From Streptomyces sp. 15-116A (GTDB lineage Bacteria > Actinomycetota > Actinomycetes > Streptomycetales > Streptomycetaceae): a stretch of DNA of 64,000 bases. This document shows, in pieces, positions 34,904 to 42,914 of this stretch. The stretch's first letter is position 1, and each line of letters opens with the position of its first letter. The DNA is taken from the NCBI RefSeq assembly GCF_025290915.1, contig NZ_JAOCQE010000004.1:21731-85730 (forward strand), given 5' to 3'. The notes under the pieces are model-generated. The model was given only the letters and a program-made list of their open reading frames with translations. It did no database searches and had not been told where the DNA came from. The position numbers were made by a program, and so were the translations under genes.

Positions 34904-34937
34904 CGAGGGGGCCCGGTCGACGGATCGGGCCCCCTCG
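34904..34937. terminator. 12-bp terminator hairpin after ribokinase
   Basis: CGAGGGGGCCCG (34904-34915) pairs perfectly with CGGGCCCCCTCG (34926-34937) around a 10-base loop, 22 bases past the ribokinase stop. On the minus strand it is followed by GTTTCC. Confidence 0.7.
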
Positions 34938-34958
34938 AAGTTTGTCCGCCCACCTTCT

Positions 34959-35861
34959 TCACAGGGCCGTGAGGTCCGCCTCCGTCGGGAACGAGTCCTG
35001 GGCGCCCTCCTTGGTGACGGTCGCCGCGCCGACCCGCGCCGCGTACGCCGCAGCCTCCGCGAGGTCCTCGCCCGCGCCCAGCCGCCAGGCCAGCGCGGCG
35101 GTGAAGGCATCCCCGGCACCGGTGGTGTCCACGGCCCGCACCGGCACGGACGGCACCCGGGAGACACCCTCCTTGTCGGCCACCAGCGCGCCCTCGCCCC
35201 CCAGCGTCACGACCACCGACCGGGGCCCCTTGGCGACCAGCAGCGTCGCCCAGTCCTCGGCCCGATCGCTCACACACGCGTCGCCCAGAATCACCCGGGC
35301 CTCGTGCTCGTTGACGATCAGCGGATCGCAGGCGTCCAGCACCTCGCGGGGCAGCGGGCGCGGAGGAGACGGATTGAGTACGAAACGACTCCCCGGCGCC
35401 AGACTCCGCACCACCTCCACGACCGTCTCCAGCGGGATCTCGAGCTGGACGGACACCACCCGGGAGGCGTGGAACAGACTCCCGGCGGCCCGTACGTCCC
35501 CCGGGGTGAGCTGCCAGTTGGCGCCCGGCGAGACGACGATGCTGTTGTCCCCGGACGGGTCGACCGTGATCAGCGCGACCCCGGTCGGCGCCCCGCCCAC
35601 CAGCACACCCACCGTGTCCACCCCGGCCGCCCGCAGCGAGTCCAGCAGCAGCCGCCCGTGCCCGTCGTCACCGACCCGGGCGAGGAGAGCGGTACGGGCG
35701 CCGAGGCGGGCGGCGGCAACGGCCTGGTTGGCCCCCTTGCCGCCGGGATGCACGGCGAGATCGGACCCCAGCACGGTCTCCCCGGCGCCCGGCCGCCGCT
35801 CCACACCGATCACCAGGTCGGCGTTGGCAGACCCCACGACGAGGAGGTCGTAGTCGTTCAT
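34959..35861 (-). CDS. rbsK: Ribokinase (PfkB family)
   Basis: A 300-residue sugar kinase that phosphorylates ribose at O5. PfkB signature 1 is GGKGANQAVAAARLGA (about 41-56) and signature 2 is DTTGAGDAFTAALAW with the catalytic Asp; GSANADLVIGVERRPGAGET at the N terminus is typical of ribokinase. AAGGGG 6-7 bases before the ATG at 35861 decides this start over a GTG 27 bases upstream. No ribose transporter is adjacent. A strong terminator follows. Confidence 0.83.
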   Translation of the reverse strand: MNDYDLLVVGSANADLVIGVERRPGAGETVLGSDLAVHPGGKGANQAVAAARLGARTALLARVGDDGHGRLLLDSLRAAGVDTVGVLVGGAPTGVALITVDPSGDNSIVVSPGANWQLTPGDVRAAGSLFHASRVVSVQLEIPLETVVEVVRSLAPGSRFVLNPSPPRPLPREVLDACDPLIVNEHEARVILGDACVSDRAEDWATLLVAKGPRSVVVTLGGEGALVADKEGVSRVPSVPVRAVDTTGAGDAFTAALAWRLGAGEDLAEAAAYAARVGAATVTKEGAQDSFPTEADLTAL

Positions 35862-35948
35862 GCGGTACCCCTTCGGCTGCGCGCCCACTGTCCACGGCGA
35901 TCCTGCCCGCTCCCTCCCGCCACCGCTCCCACGTTCACCCGCAACGCC

Positions 35949-36362
35949 CTACGCCGCACCCAGCTGACACCACACGTACTTCCCCCGGCTTCCGTCTCTC
36001 GCCAACGGCTGCCACCCCCACACATCCGCGCAGGCCCGCACCAACGCAAGCCCCCGCCCCGCCTCCAGCTCCTCCGCGACCCGCTCCAACGGCACCGGCG
36101 GCTCCGGCGGTTCCGGGTCCGCGTCCCACGCCCCGATCCGCAAGGTCCCCGGCGGCTCCCACCGCACCCGTAGCGCGGCCGGCCCCTTGGTATGGCGTAC
36201 GGCATTGGACACCAACTCCGCGGCCAGCAGCTCCGCCACGTCCACGAGGCCGATCAGTCCGTGCATCGTGAGGATCAGGCGGAGGGTACGGCGGCTCACG
36301 GTCACCGCGCGGAGGTCGTTGGGGATGGCGAGGGAGTACTCCCACGGTTGGTTTTCAGGCAT
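35949..36362 (-). CDS. RsbW-like ATPase/anti-sigma kinase-type protein
   Basis: A 137-residue single-domain HATPase_c protein. The N box is AAELVSNAVRHT, the G1 region is GAWDADP and the G2 region GRGLALVRACADVWG, as in the many Streptomyces RsbW/SpoIIAB-like ATP-binding proteins. It is divergent from an XRE-DUF5753 gene followed by DUF397; this three-gene set (ATPase, XRE, small DUF397 protein) recurs in Streptomyces, e.g. around whiJ-type loci, and is thought to act in developmental or stress control. Specific partners are unknown. Confidence 0.82.
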   Translation of the reverse strand: MPENQPWEYSLAIPNDLRAVTVSRRTLRLILTMHGLIGLVDVAELLAAELVSNAVRHTKGPAALRVRWEPPGTLRIGAWDADPEPPEPPVPLERVAEELEAGRGLALVRACADVWGWQPLARDGSRGKYVWCQLGAA

Positions 36363-36584
36363 GCGTCAACTCCGGTCGAGGCAAGGTGGGTTCAGCGAGG
36401 GCGCCGGTGTCATTGCCGCAGCCGTCATGGCAGGACGGAGCGGTGCGCTTCCGGTGCCCCGGTGTCGCACGGTGTGCGTCGCGTCACTGACGGTAGGGGT
36501 TAATCTTTCGGTTCAGCAAGCCCGATCGCGTAATGTGCCCCCGAACGTGTCGCGCCCGCTGGCGCGTTGGACAAGGAGCAGTCG

Positions 36585-37421
36585 ATGACGACACGGCGCG
36601 AACCAACGGCACGTCAGCTGCGCCTGGCGGTCGAGCTGCGCAGGCTCCGTGAGGCGGCGGACCTCACCGCTCGCCAGGCGGCAGCGCTGCTGGGGGTGAA
36701 TCCCGTCCAGATCAGCCACATCGAGTCCGGCCTCTCGGGCGTCAGCGAGGAGCGTCTGCGCCGGCTCGCATCTCACTACGCCTGTACGGACAGCGAGTTC
36801 ATCGACGCCCTCGCTGCCATGGCCACCGACCGCACGCGGGGTTGGTGGGAGGAGTACCGGGGCCTGCTGCCCACGTCCTTTCTGGACCTCGCCGAACTGG
36901 AACACCACGCCACGTTCCTGCGCGAGGTGGCGATCCTCTACGTGCCGGGTCTGCTCCAGACCGAGGACTACGCCCGAGCCGTCTTCTCCGCGAGGGTGCC
37001 GGAACTCACCCCTGGCGAGCTGGAGTTGCGCCTGCGTCACCGACTGCGGCGCCAGCAGCTCACCGTCCCGTACGAGTTGCTGATCCATGAGGCGGCCCTG
37101 CGGATCAGAGTCGGCGACAAGGCCGCCGCCCGGGCTCAGCTCACCAAGCTCGTGGAGCTCTCCGAATCCGACAGCCTCACCCTGCGTGTCATCCCGTTCG
37201 ACCTGGACGGCTTCGGCAGAGCCGCCAGCTCCATGACGTACGTCGGCGGTCCCATCCCCAAGCTGGACACCGTGGTGCGTGACGTGCCCACGGGCCTGGC
37301 CTTCATCGACTCCGAGGCACAACTCACCGCCTTTCGAACGCGCTTCCGTAAGGTGGGGGACGTAGCACTCGACCCCGAACGGTCACGTGACTTCATCAGT
37401 CGACTGGCGAAAGAGCTGTGA
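36585..37421 (+). CDS. XRE-family regulator with DUF5753 domain
   Basis: A 278-residue protein. HTH_31/XRE domain at about residues 12-68 (AVELRRLREAADLTARQAAALLG, QISHIESG) and a DUF5753 domain from about 95 to 270 (YVPGLLQTEDYARAVF, TLRVIPFD, FIDSEAQL). These are the WhiJ-like regulators, usually paired with a DUF397 protein that modulates them. AAGGAG 6 bases upstream supports the ATG at 36585 over a TTG 18 bases earlier. TAATGT (36531-36536) is a candidate -10 box. The next gene starts 9 bases after its stop. Confidence 0.87.
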   Translation: MTTRREPTARQLRLAVELRRLREAADLTARQAAALLGVNPVQISHIESGLSGVSEERLRRLASHYACTDSEFIDALAAMATDRTRGWWEEYRGLLPTSFLDLAELEHHATFLREVAILYVPGLLQTEDYARAVFSARVPELTPGELELRLRHRLRRQQLTVPYELLIHEAALRIRVGDKAAARAQLTKLVELSESDSLTLRVIPFDLDGFGRAASSMTYVGGPIPKLDTVVRDVPTGLAFIDSEAQLTAFRTRFRKVGDVALDPERSRDFISRLAKEL

Positions 37422-37429
37422 GGCACCCC

Positions 37430-37606
37430 ATGGACAACTGGCGTAAGTCGTCCTACTCCGGCCCCGACGACGGGAACGCCTGCGTGGAGATCGCCACCTC
37501 CCCCACCCACATAGCCGTCCGCGACTCAAAGGCCCCCGCCCGGGCAACCCTGACCTTCCCGGCCAAGGTCTTCACCCCGTTCCTCGAAGCCCTCAAAACC
37601 CCCTGA
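37430..37606 (+). CDS. DUF397 small protein
   Basis: A 58-residue protein with the DUF397 pattern: WRKSSYSGPDDGNACVEIA, IAVRDSKAPARATLTF and a C-terminal FLEAL. It is partner of the XRE-DUF5753 gene; BldB and WhiJ-associated proteins are the known examples. The ATG at 37430 has GAGG 6 bases upstream; a GTG at 37418 overlapping the preceding stop (GTGA) is an in-frame alternative that would couple the two. Confidence 0.85.
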   Translation: MDNWRKSSYSGPDDGNACVEIATSPTHIAVRDSKAPARATLTFPAKVFTPFLEALKTP

Positions 37607-37768
37607 ACATAAACAGTCCCCGGTAGTGCTGCGCGTGTCCTGAAGCTTCAGTCGTCACTGTCGCCTCGGTGTCGCGCCGGCTTGCCGGGGGCCTGAACGG
37701 CATCCTGTCCACGTCACTCCGTCGACTAGACGTCCTTGCCGACTTTGCGACGCTTTCGGTGTTGTCGT

Positions 37769-37809
37769 CTATTGACTACTAGTACCCTCTCTGTGCCCTG
37801 AGTCAATAG
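37769..37809. repeat. Inverted repeat CTATTGACT/AGTCAATAG
   Basis: CTATTGACT (37769-37777) and AGTCAATAG (37801-37809) are perfect 9-bp inverted copies 23 bases apart. The local A/T content is high for this genome. The left arm contains the stop codon of the Uma2 gene. Confidence 0.55.
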
Positions 37810-38425
37810 GTTCTGCGCAGATTTTTCCGGTTTCTGCAGAAGCCCCCGCGCCGCCCATGTCCTTGCCGTACCGCCGGAACTCCGAGGTCTCCACGGTCCA
37901 CGGGCCGAAGGGCACCGAGTCCCCGAAGATGTACGGCTCCTTCCGGGTGTAACGACCCTTGCAGGGGTCCGAGTGCACCTCGATCGTGCCGGTGCGCGGG
38001 TCGACGATCATGTAGAGCGGGATGCCCATGGCCGGATAGTCGGCGAGCTTCTCGTCGTAGTCGTTGCCCGGGTTGGACGGCGAGACGATCTCGACGGTGG
38101 CCAGCACCTGCGTCGCGTCGACGGCGAGCCCCTCCTCGTCGAGCACGGCCTCGGGAATGACGACGGCGTCCGGCAGGCGCATGCGGCCGATCGCCGGGTG
38201 CTCGATCTCCGGGCCGTTCGCGCAGATGTAGCCGGGGTGCGTGCGAAGAAGCTGTGCGTCCAGTTGGTTGCGGATGCGCCGTATCGTGCCCTCGTGCCGC
38301 TTCGGACGACACGTCATCGCCAGGACCGGACCGGACGGCCCGATCTCCACGCTCCACGCTCCTTCGAGCCGCTCGGCGTACGCACCGAGATCCGCGGCGA
38401 TGGCGCGCATCCTTGCGTAGTCCAC
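37769..38425 (-). CDS. Uma2-family (DUF820) putative endonuclease-like protein
   Basis: A 218-residue protein of the Uma2 family, a PD-(D/E)XK-like fold. LPDAVVIPEA (Asp), LATVEIVSPSN (Glu) and DEKLADYPAMGIPLYMIVDP (Lys) are the likely active-site elements. It has about 25 residues more than family members usually have: after SEFRRYGKDM the tail continues AGASAETGKICAEPIDSGH and ends inside an inverted repeat, which looks like a 3' end altered by an insertion. GTG start at 38425 or ATG at 38410. Many Streptomyces carry dozens of such genes; function unknown. Confidence 0.7.
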   Translation of the reverse strand: MDYARMRAIAADLGAYAERLEGAWSVEIGPSGPVLAMTCRPKRHEGTIRRIRNQLDAQLLRTHPGYICANGPEIEHPAIGRMRLPDAVVIPEAVLDEEGLAVDATQVLATVEIVSPSNPGNDYDEKLADYPAMGIPLYMIVDPRTGTIEVHSDPCKGRYTRKEPYIFGDSVPFGPWTVETSEFRRYGKDMGGAGASAETGKICAEPIDSGHREGTSSQ

Positions 38426-38493
38426 GGCGCAAGCGTACCGAGCGATCTCCCACTCGACCGCCCGCTGTCACAGCCCCCCGCTACCGTCGGATC

Positions 38494-40815
38494 ATGACCG
38501 ACCAGTCCGCAGCGGCCCCCGGCGCCGGGGAACGGCGACTCGCCACGCTCGAAGGCGTCCTCGAGCGCATCACCTACGCCAACGAGGAGAACGGCTACAC
38601 CGTCGCCCGCGTCGACACCGGCAGAGGATCCGGGGATCTCCTCACCGTCGTGGGGGCGCTGCTCGGTGCGCAGGTGGGGGAGTCGCTGCGGATGGAGGGG
38701 CGCTGGGGGTCGCACCCCCAGTACGGCAAGCAGTTCCACGTCGAGAACTACACGACCGTCCTCCCGGCCACGGTCCAGGGCATCCGGCGTTATCTCGGCT
38801 CGGGCCTCGTCAAAGGCATCGGACCCGTCTTCGCCGACCGCATCACCCAGCACTTCGGCATGGACACCCTGAAGATCATCGAGGAGGAGCCCAAGCGGCT
38901 CATCGAGGTCCCCGGGCTCGGACCCAAGCGGACCAAGAAGATCGCCGACGCCTGGGAGGAGCAGAAGGCGATCAAGGAGGTCATGCTGTTCCTCCAGACC
39001 GTCGAGGTGTCCACGTCGATCGCCGTGCGGATCTACAAGAAGTACGGCGACGCCTCGATCTCGGTCGTGAAGAACCAGCCGTACCGTCTCGCCGCCGACG
39101 TCTGGGGCATCGGCTTCCTCACCGCCGACAAGATCGCCCAGTCCGTCGGCATCCCGCACGACAGCCCGGAGCGGGTCAAGGCCGGGCTGCAATACGCGCT
39201 CTCCCAGTCCACCGACCAGGGACACTGCTACTTGCCCGAGGAGAAGCTGATCGCCGACGCGGTCAAGCTCCTCCAGGTCGACACCGGGCTCGTCATCGAG
39301 TGCCTCGCCGAGCTGGCCGCCGAGCCCCCGGACGGAGAGGACCCCGGTGTCGTACGGGAGAAGGTCCCCGGCCCGGACGGCGGTGATCCCGTCACCGCGA
39401 TCTACCTCGTCCCCTTCCACCGCGCCGAGCTGTCCCTCTCCTCTCAGCTCCTGCGCCTCCTGCGCACCGACGAGGACCGGATGCCGGCCTTCCGGGACGT
39501 CGCCTGGGACAAGGCCCTGACCTGGCTCAAGGGCCGTACCGGCGCCGACCTTGCCCCCGAGCAGGAGGCCGCCGTCAAGCTCGCCCTCACCGAGAAGGTC
39601 GCCGTCCTCACCGGCGGTCCCGGCTGCGGCAAGTCCTTCACCGTGCGCTCCATCGTTGAGCTGGCCCGCGCGAAGAAGGCGAAGGTCGTGCTCGCCGCCC
39701 CTACCGGCCGGGCCGCCAAGCGGCTCGCCGAGCTGACCGGCGCCGAGGCCTCCACCGTCCACCGCCTGCTGGAGCTGAAACCCGGGGGCGACGCCGCCTA
39801 CGACCGGGACCGCCCGCTGGACGCCGACCTCGTGGTCGTCGACGAGGCATCCATGCTGGACCTCCTCCTCGCCAACAAGCTGGTCAAGGCGGTCCCGCCC
39901 GGCGCCCACCTCCTCTTCGTGGGTGACGTCGACCAGCTCCCCAGCGTCGGCGCCGGGGAGGTGCTCCGGGATCTCCTCGCCGACGGCAGCCCCGTCCCCG
40001 CCGTCCGCCTCACCCGTGTCTTCCGCCAGGCCCAGCAGTCCGGGGTCGTCACCAACGCGCACCGGATCAACGCCGGGCAGCACCCGGTCACCGACGGCAT
40101 GAAGGACTTCTTCCTGTTCGTGGAGGACGACACCGAGGAGGCCGGGCGGCTGACGGTGGATGTCGCGGCGCGGCGCATCCCCGCCAAGTTCGGCCTCGAC
40201 CCGCGCCGTGACGTGCAGGTTCTCGCGCCCATGCACCGGGGACCGGCCGGTGCGGGCACGCTCAACGGGCTGCTCCAGCAGGCCATCACCCCCGGCCGCC
40301 CGGACCTGCCCGAGAAGCGTTTCGGCGGCCGGGTCTTCCGCGTCGGCGACAAGGTCACCCAGATTCGCAACAATTACGAGAAGGGCAAGAACGGGGTCTT
40401 CAACGGCACCGTGGGTGTGGTCACCTCACTCGACCCGGTCGACCAGCGCCTGACGGTGCTGACGGACGAGGACGAGGAGGTGCCGTACGAGTTCGACGAA
40501 CTCGACGAGCTGGCACACGCCTACGCGGTGACCATCCACCGCTCCCAGGGCAGCGAGTACCCGGCGGTCGTCATCCCGGTGACCACGGGCGCGTGGATGA
40601 TGCTGCAGCGCAATCTGCTGTACACGGCGGTCACCCGGGCCAAGCGCCTGGTCGTCCTCGTCGGCTCCCGCAAGGCGATCGGGCAGGCGGTGCGCACGGT
40701 CTCGGCGGGCCGGCGCTGCACGGCGCTGGACTTCCGCCTCGCCGGTTCCGCTGCCGGATCCGCTTTCGGTTCCGCTTCCGGATCCGCCTCTCCGGGGCCC
40801 GCCCCGGGGCCGTGA
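38494..40815 (+). CDS. recD2: RecD2-like ATP-dependent helicase
   Basis: A 773-residue superfamily 1B 5'-3' DNA helicase of the RecD2 type. An OB-like N-terminal part and helix-hairpin-helix region (VKGIGPVFADRI, VPGLGPKRTKKIADAW) precede the motor with Walker A TGGPGCGKS (about 373-381), VVVDEASMLD (Walker B), GDVDQLPSVG (motif III), VFRQ (motif IV) and AVTIHRSQGSEYP, VTRAKRLVVLVGS. The C terminus is a Gly/Ser/Ala/Pro tail. TACCGT seven bases before the ATG resembles a -10 box and no ribosome-binding site is seen, so the transcript may be leaderless. Confidence 0.87.
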   Translation: MTDQSAAAPGAGERRLATLEGVLERITYANEENGYTVARVDTGRGSGDLLTVVGALLGAQVGESLRMEGRWGSHPQYGKQFHVENYTTVLPATVQGIRRYLGSGLVKGIGPVFADRITQHFGMDTLKIIEEEPKRLIEVPGLGPKRTKKIADAWEEQKAIKEVMLFLQTVEVSTSIAVRIYKKYGDASISVVKNQPYRLAADVWGIGFLTADKIAQSVGIPHDSPERVKAGLQYALSQSTDQGHCYLPEEKLIADAVKLLQVDTGLVIECLAELAAEPPDGEDPGVVREKVPGPDGGDPVTAIYLVPFHRAELSLSSQLLRLLRTDEDRMPAFRDVAWDKALTWLKGRTGADLAPEQEAAVKLALTEKVAVLTGGPGCGKSFTVRSIVELARAKKAKVVLAAPTGRAAKRLAELTGAEASTVHRLLELKPGGDAAYDRDRPLDADLVVVDEASMLDLLLANKLVKAVPPGAHLLFVGDVDQLPSVGAGEVLRDLLADGSPVPAVRLTRVFRQAQQSGVVTNAHRINAGQHPVTDGMKDFFLFVEDDTEEAGRLTVDVAARRIPAKFGLDPRRDVQVLAPMHRGPAGAGTLNGLLQQAITPGRPDLPEKRFGGRVFRVGDKVTQIRNNYEKGKNGVFNGTVGVVTSLDPVDQRLTVLTDEDEEVPYEFDELDELAHAYAVTIHRSQGSEYPAVVIPVTTGAWMMLQRNLLYTAVTRAKRLVVLVGSRKAIGQAVRTVSAGRRCTALDFRLAGSAAGSAFGSASGSASPGPAPGP

Positions 40816-40908
40816 GCTCCGCGACACAAAAAAATGATCGATCAAACGAGTCGCAAAGGTCACAGAGCACTTCCGGAAGGAGAACACAGGGGGCAGGATG
40901 GGCAAGTT

Positions 40909-40927
40909 GGCGGCACTCAGTGCCGCC
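40909..40927. promoter_or_regulatory. 19-bp palindrome upstream of citrate synthase
   Basis: GGCGGCACTCAGTGCCGCC has 9-bp perfect arms around a central C, 108 bases before the start of the citrate synthase gene. It may be an operator or a terminator for recD2. Nearby TGATCGATCA (40835-40844) is another palindrome. Confidence 0.4.
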
Positions 40928-41034
40928 GATAGGCCCGATGGTCGACCCCGAGTGCACTCTCCTGAGCCAAGTGGGGGATGGTAGAGACAGTCAGGGCACC
41001 TCGAAGATGAGGCACTACGTCGGTGAGGGAAGAC

Positions 41035-42324
41035 GTGAGCGACAACTCTGTAGTACTGCGGTACGGCGACGGTGAGTACACCTACCCGGTGATCGACAGC
41101 ACCGTCGGTGACAAGGGCTTCGACATCGGGAAGCTCCGAGCCCAGACCGGTCTGGTGACGCTGGACAGCGGCTACGGCAACACCGCCGCCTATAAATCCG
41201 CCATCACCTACCTGGACGGCGAGGCGGGGATCCTCCGGTACCGCGGCTACCCGATCGAGCAGCTGGCCGAGCGCTCCACCTTCCTGGAGGTCGCCTACCT
41301 GCTGATCAACGGCGAGCTGCCGACCGTCGACGAGCTCTCGACGTTCAAGAACGACATCACGCAGCACACCCTGCTGCACGAGGACGTCAAGAACTTCTAC
41401 AAGGGCTTCCCGCGCGACGCCCACCCGATGGCCATGCTGTCGTCGGTCGTCTCGGCGCTGTCCACCTTCTACCAGGACAGCCACAACCCGTTCGACGAGA
41501 CGCAGCGCAACCTCTCCACGATCCGGCTGCTCGCCAAGCTCCCGACGATCGCCGCCTACGCGTACAAGAAGTCGATCGGCCACCCGTTCGTCTACCCGCG
41601 CAACGACCTGGGCTACGTCGAGAACTTCCTGCGCATGACCTTCTCGGTCCCCGCCCAGGAGTACGAGCTCGACCCGATCGTGGTCTCCGCGCTCGACAAG
41701 CTGCTGATCCTGCACGCGGACCACGAGCAGAACTGCTCGACCTCCACGGTCCGCCTCGTCGGCTCCTCGCAGGCGAACATGTTCGCCTCGATCTCCGCCG
41801 GCATCAACGCCCTGTGGGGCCCGCTGCACGGCGGCGCCAACCAGTCCGTGCTGGAGATGCTGGAGGGCATCCGCGACTCCGGCGGCGATGTCGACTCCTT
41901 CATCCGCAAGGTGAAGAACAAGGAGGACGGCGTCCGCCTGATGGGCTTCGGCCACCGGGTCTACAAGAACTTCGACCCGCGCGCCAAGATCATCAAGGCC
42001 GCCGCGCACGACGTCCTGTCCGCCCTCGGCAAGTCCGACGAGCTGCTGGACATCGCGCTGAAGCTGGAGGAGCACGCGCTCTCCGACGACTACTTCGTCT
42101 CGCGCAGCCTCTACCCGAACGTCGACTTCTACACCGGTCTGATCTACCGGGCCATGGGCTTCCCGACCGAGATGTTCACGGTGCTGTTCGCCCTCGGCCG
42201 GCTGCCGGGCTGGATCGCCCAGTGGCACGAGATGATCAAGGAGCCGGGGTCGCGCATCGGGCGTCCGCGCCAGATCTACACGGGTGTCGTCGAGCGGGAC
42301 TTCGTGCCGGTCGAGCAGCGCTGA
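41035..42324 (+). CDS. gltA: Citrate synthase
   Basis: A 429-residue hexameric-type (type II) citrate synthase, condensing acetyl-CoA and oxaloacetate. Catalytic residues are His265 (GPLHGGANQ), His307 (MGFGHRVYKNFDPRA) and Asp364 (NVDFYTGLIY). The N-terminal beta domain of type II enzymes (residues 8-50, SVVLRYGDGEYTYPVIDSTVG) is present. GAGGGA four bases before the GTG at 41035 supports this start; a GTG at 41023 is in frame. It is a single transcription unit, followed by two hairpins. Confidence 0.95.
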   Translation: MSDNSVVLRYGDGEYTYPVIDSTVGDKGFDIGKLRAQTGLVTLDSGYGNTAAYKSAITYLDGEAGILRYRGYPIEQLAERSTFLEVAYLLINGELPTVDELSTFKNDITQHTLLHEDVKNFYKGFPRDAHPMAMLSSVVSALSTFYQDSHNPFDETQRNLSTIRLLAKLPTIAAYAYKKSIGHPFVYPRNDLGYVENFLRMTFSVPAQEYELDPIVVSALDKLLILHADHEQNCSTSTVRLVGSSQANMFASISAGINALWGPLHGGANQSVLEMLEGIRDSGGDVDSFIRKVKNKEDGVRLMGFGHRVYKNFDPRAKIIKAAAHDVLSALGKSDELLDIALKLEEHALSDDYFVSRSLYPNVDFYTGLIYRAMGFPTEMFTVLFALGRLPGWIAQWHEMIKEPGSRIGRPRQIYTGVVERDFVPVEQR

Positions 42325-42379
42325 CACCTGCCGGTGGGGGCGCCGTTCGCCTGATGGGTTGCCACTCGAGGGGTGTGGG

Positions 42380-42434
42380 CGGCTGCGGGCCGGCTGTGGC
42401 TGGTCGCGCAGTTCCCCGCGCCCCTTTGGGGCGC
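42380..42434 (+). repeat. Dispersed Streptomyces repeat, short form
   Basis: GGCGGCTGCGGGCC..GTGGCTGGTCGCGCAGTTCC and CCGCGCCCCT match a repeat I know to be common in Streptomyces intergenic DNA. A related, longer form is at 45187-45268. Its 3' end is a GCGCCCC-TTT-GGGGCGC hairpin. Confidence 0.65.
42418..42434 (+). terminator. Hairpin GCGCCCC-TTT-GGGGCGC after citrate synthase
   Basis: A 7-bp G/C stem with a 3-base loop, 93 bases past the citrate synthase stop, formed by the end of the dispersed repeat. Probably the terminator of gltA, together with the next hairpin. Confidence 0.55.
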
Positions 42435-42454
42435 TTGTACAACCGCATAAAGAA

Positions 42455-42506
42455 GAAGGCGCCCTGATCGCCAGTCCCCCCACGGGCCGACGTCCAGGGC
42501 GCCTTC
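42455..42506. terminator. 12-bp hairpin GAAGGCGCCCTG/CAGGGCGCCTTC
   Basis: Perfect 12-bp arms (42455-42466 and 42495-42506) around a 28-base loop. It stands between gltA and the minus-strand region. A TCCCCCCACGGG element occurs both inside the loop and just after (near 42525). No gene is convincing in the 590-base gap 42325-42914, apart from the small ORF noted separately. Confidence 0.5.
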
Positions 42507-42613
42507 CCATGTCCCGGTGCGGATTCCCCCCACGGGATCCGGCCGGGCGTCTGTGAGGACAGCGCCTGAATCGCTGCGGTCTGCCGGGACAGCACACGGG
42601 TCGGGAGGGCCGC

Positions 42614-42718
42614 TCAAAGCTCCCCGGTGTGTACGTGCCCCGGCAACGCAATCTCTGGGAAAGTCCCCCAAGACAATCCCAGATGCCAGGGAGCGCCCCC
42701 CAAGACGCTGCCTGACAT
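42614..42718 (-). CDS. Possible small ORF of 34 residues, unknown
   Basis: ATG at 42718 opens a frame encoding MSGSVLGGAPWHLGLSWGTF, then PEIALPGHVHTGEL, ending at TGA 42614. The composition (Trp, Pro, Leu, Gly) looks protein-like, but the ribosome-binding site (GAAGG) is 12 or more bases away. A TTG at 42805 extends it to 63 residues. The upstream DNA holds TCACA-TCAC-TGTGA and a CTCTTGC/GCAAGAG stem (42778-42808). I recognise no family. Confidence 0.25.
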   Translation of the reverse strand: MSGSVLGGAPWHLGLSWGTFPEIALPGHVHTGEL

Positions 42719-42914
42719 CGCCAACTTAGACCTTCGAACCCCTTCGATGGTTACGTTCACATCACTGTGATCTGCGTCTCTTGCATCTGTCCCTTTGATA
42801 CGCAAGAGGCCGCATACCGTTGGCGGGACTCAAGCGTAAGGATGATGCGCGAGCCTTGTGAAGAGCTTATGTGAGTGTCCTACCGGACTCCAGGCCTACT
42901 CACCGGTTGAGTTC

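Noticed and set aside
42721..42760. Possible tRNA suggested by GGTTCGAAGG on the minus strand
   Set aside because: No cloverleaf: flanking arms do not pair and there is no acceptor stem.
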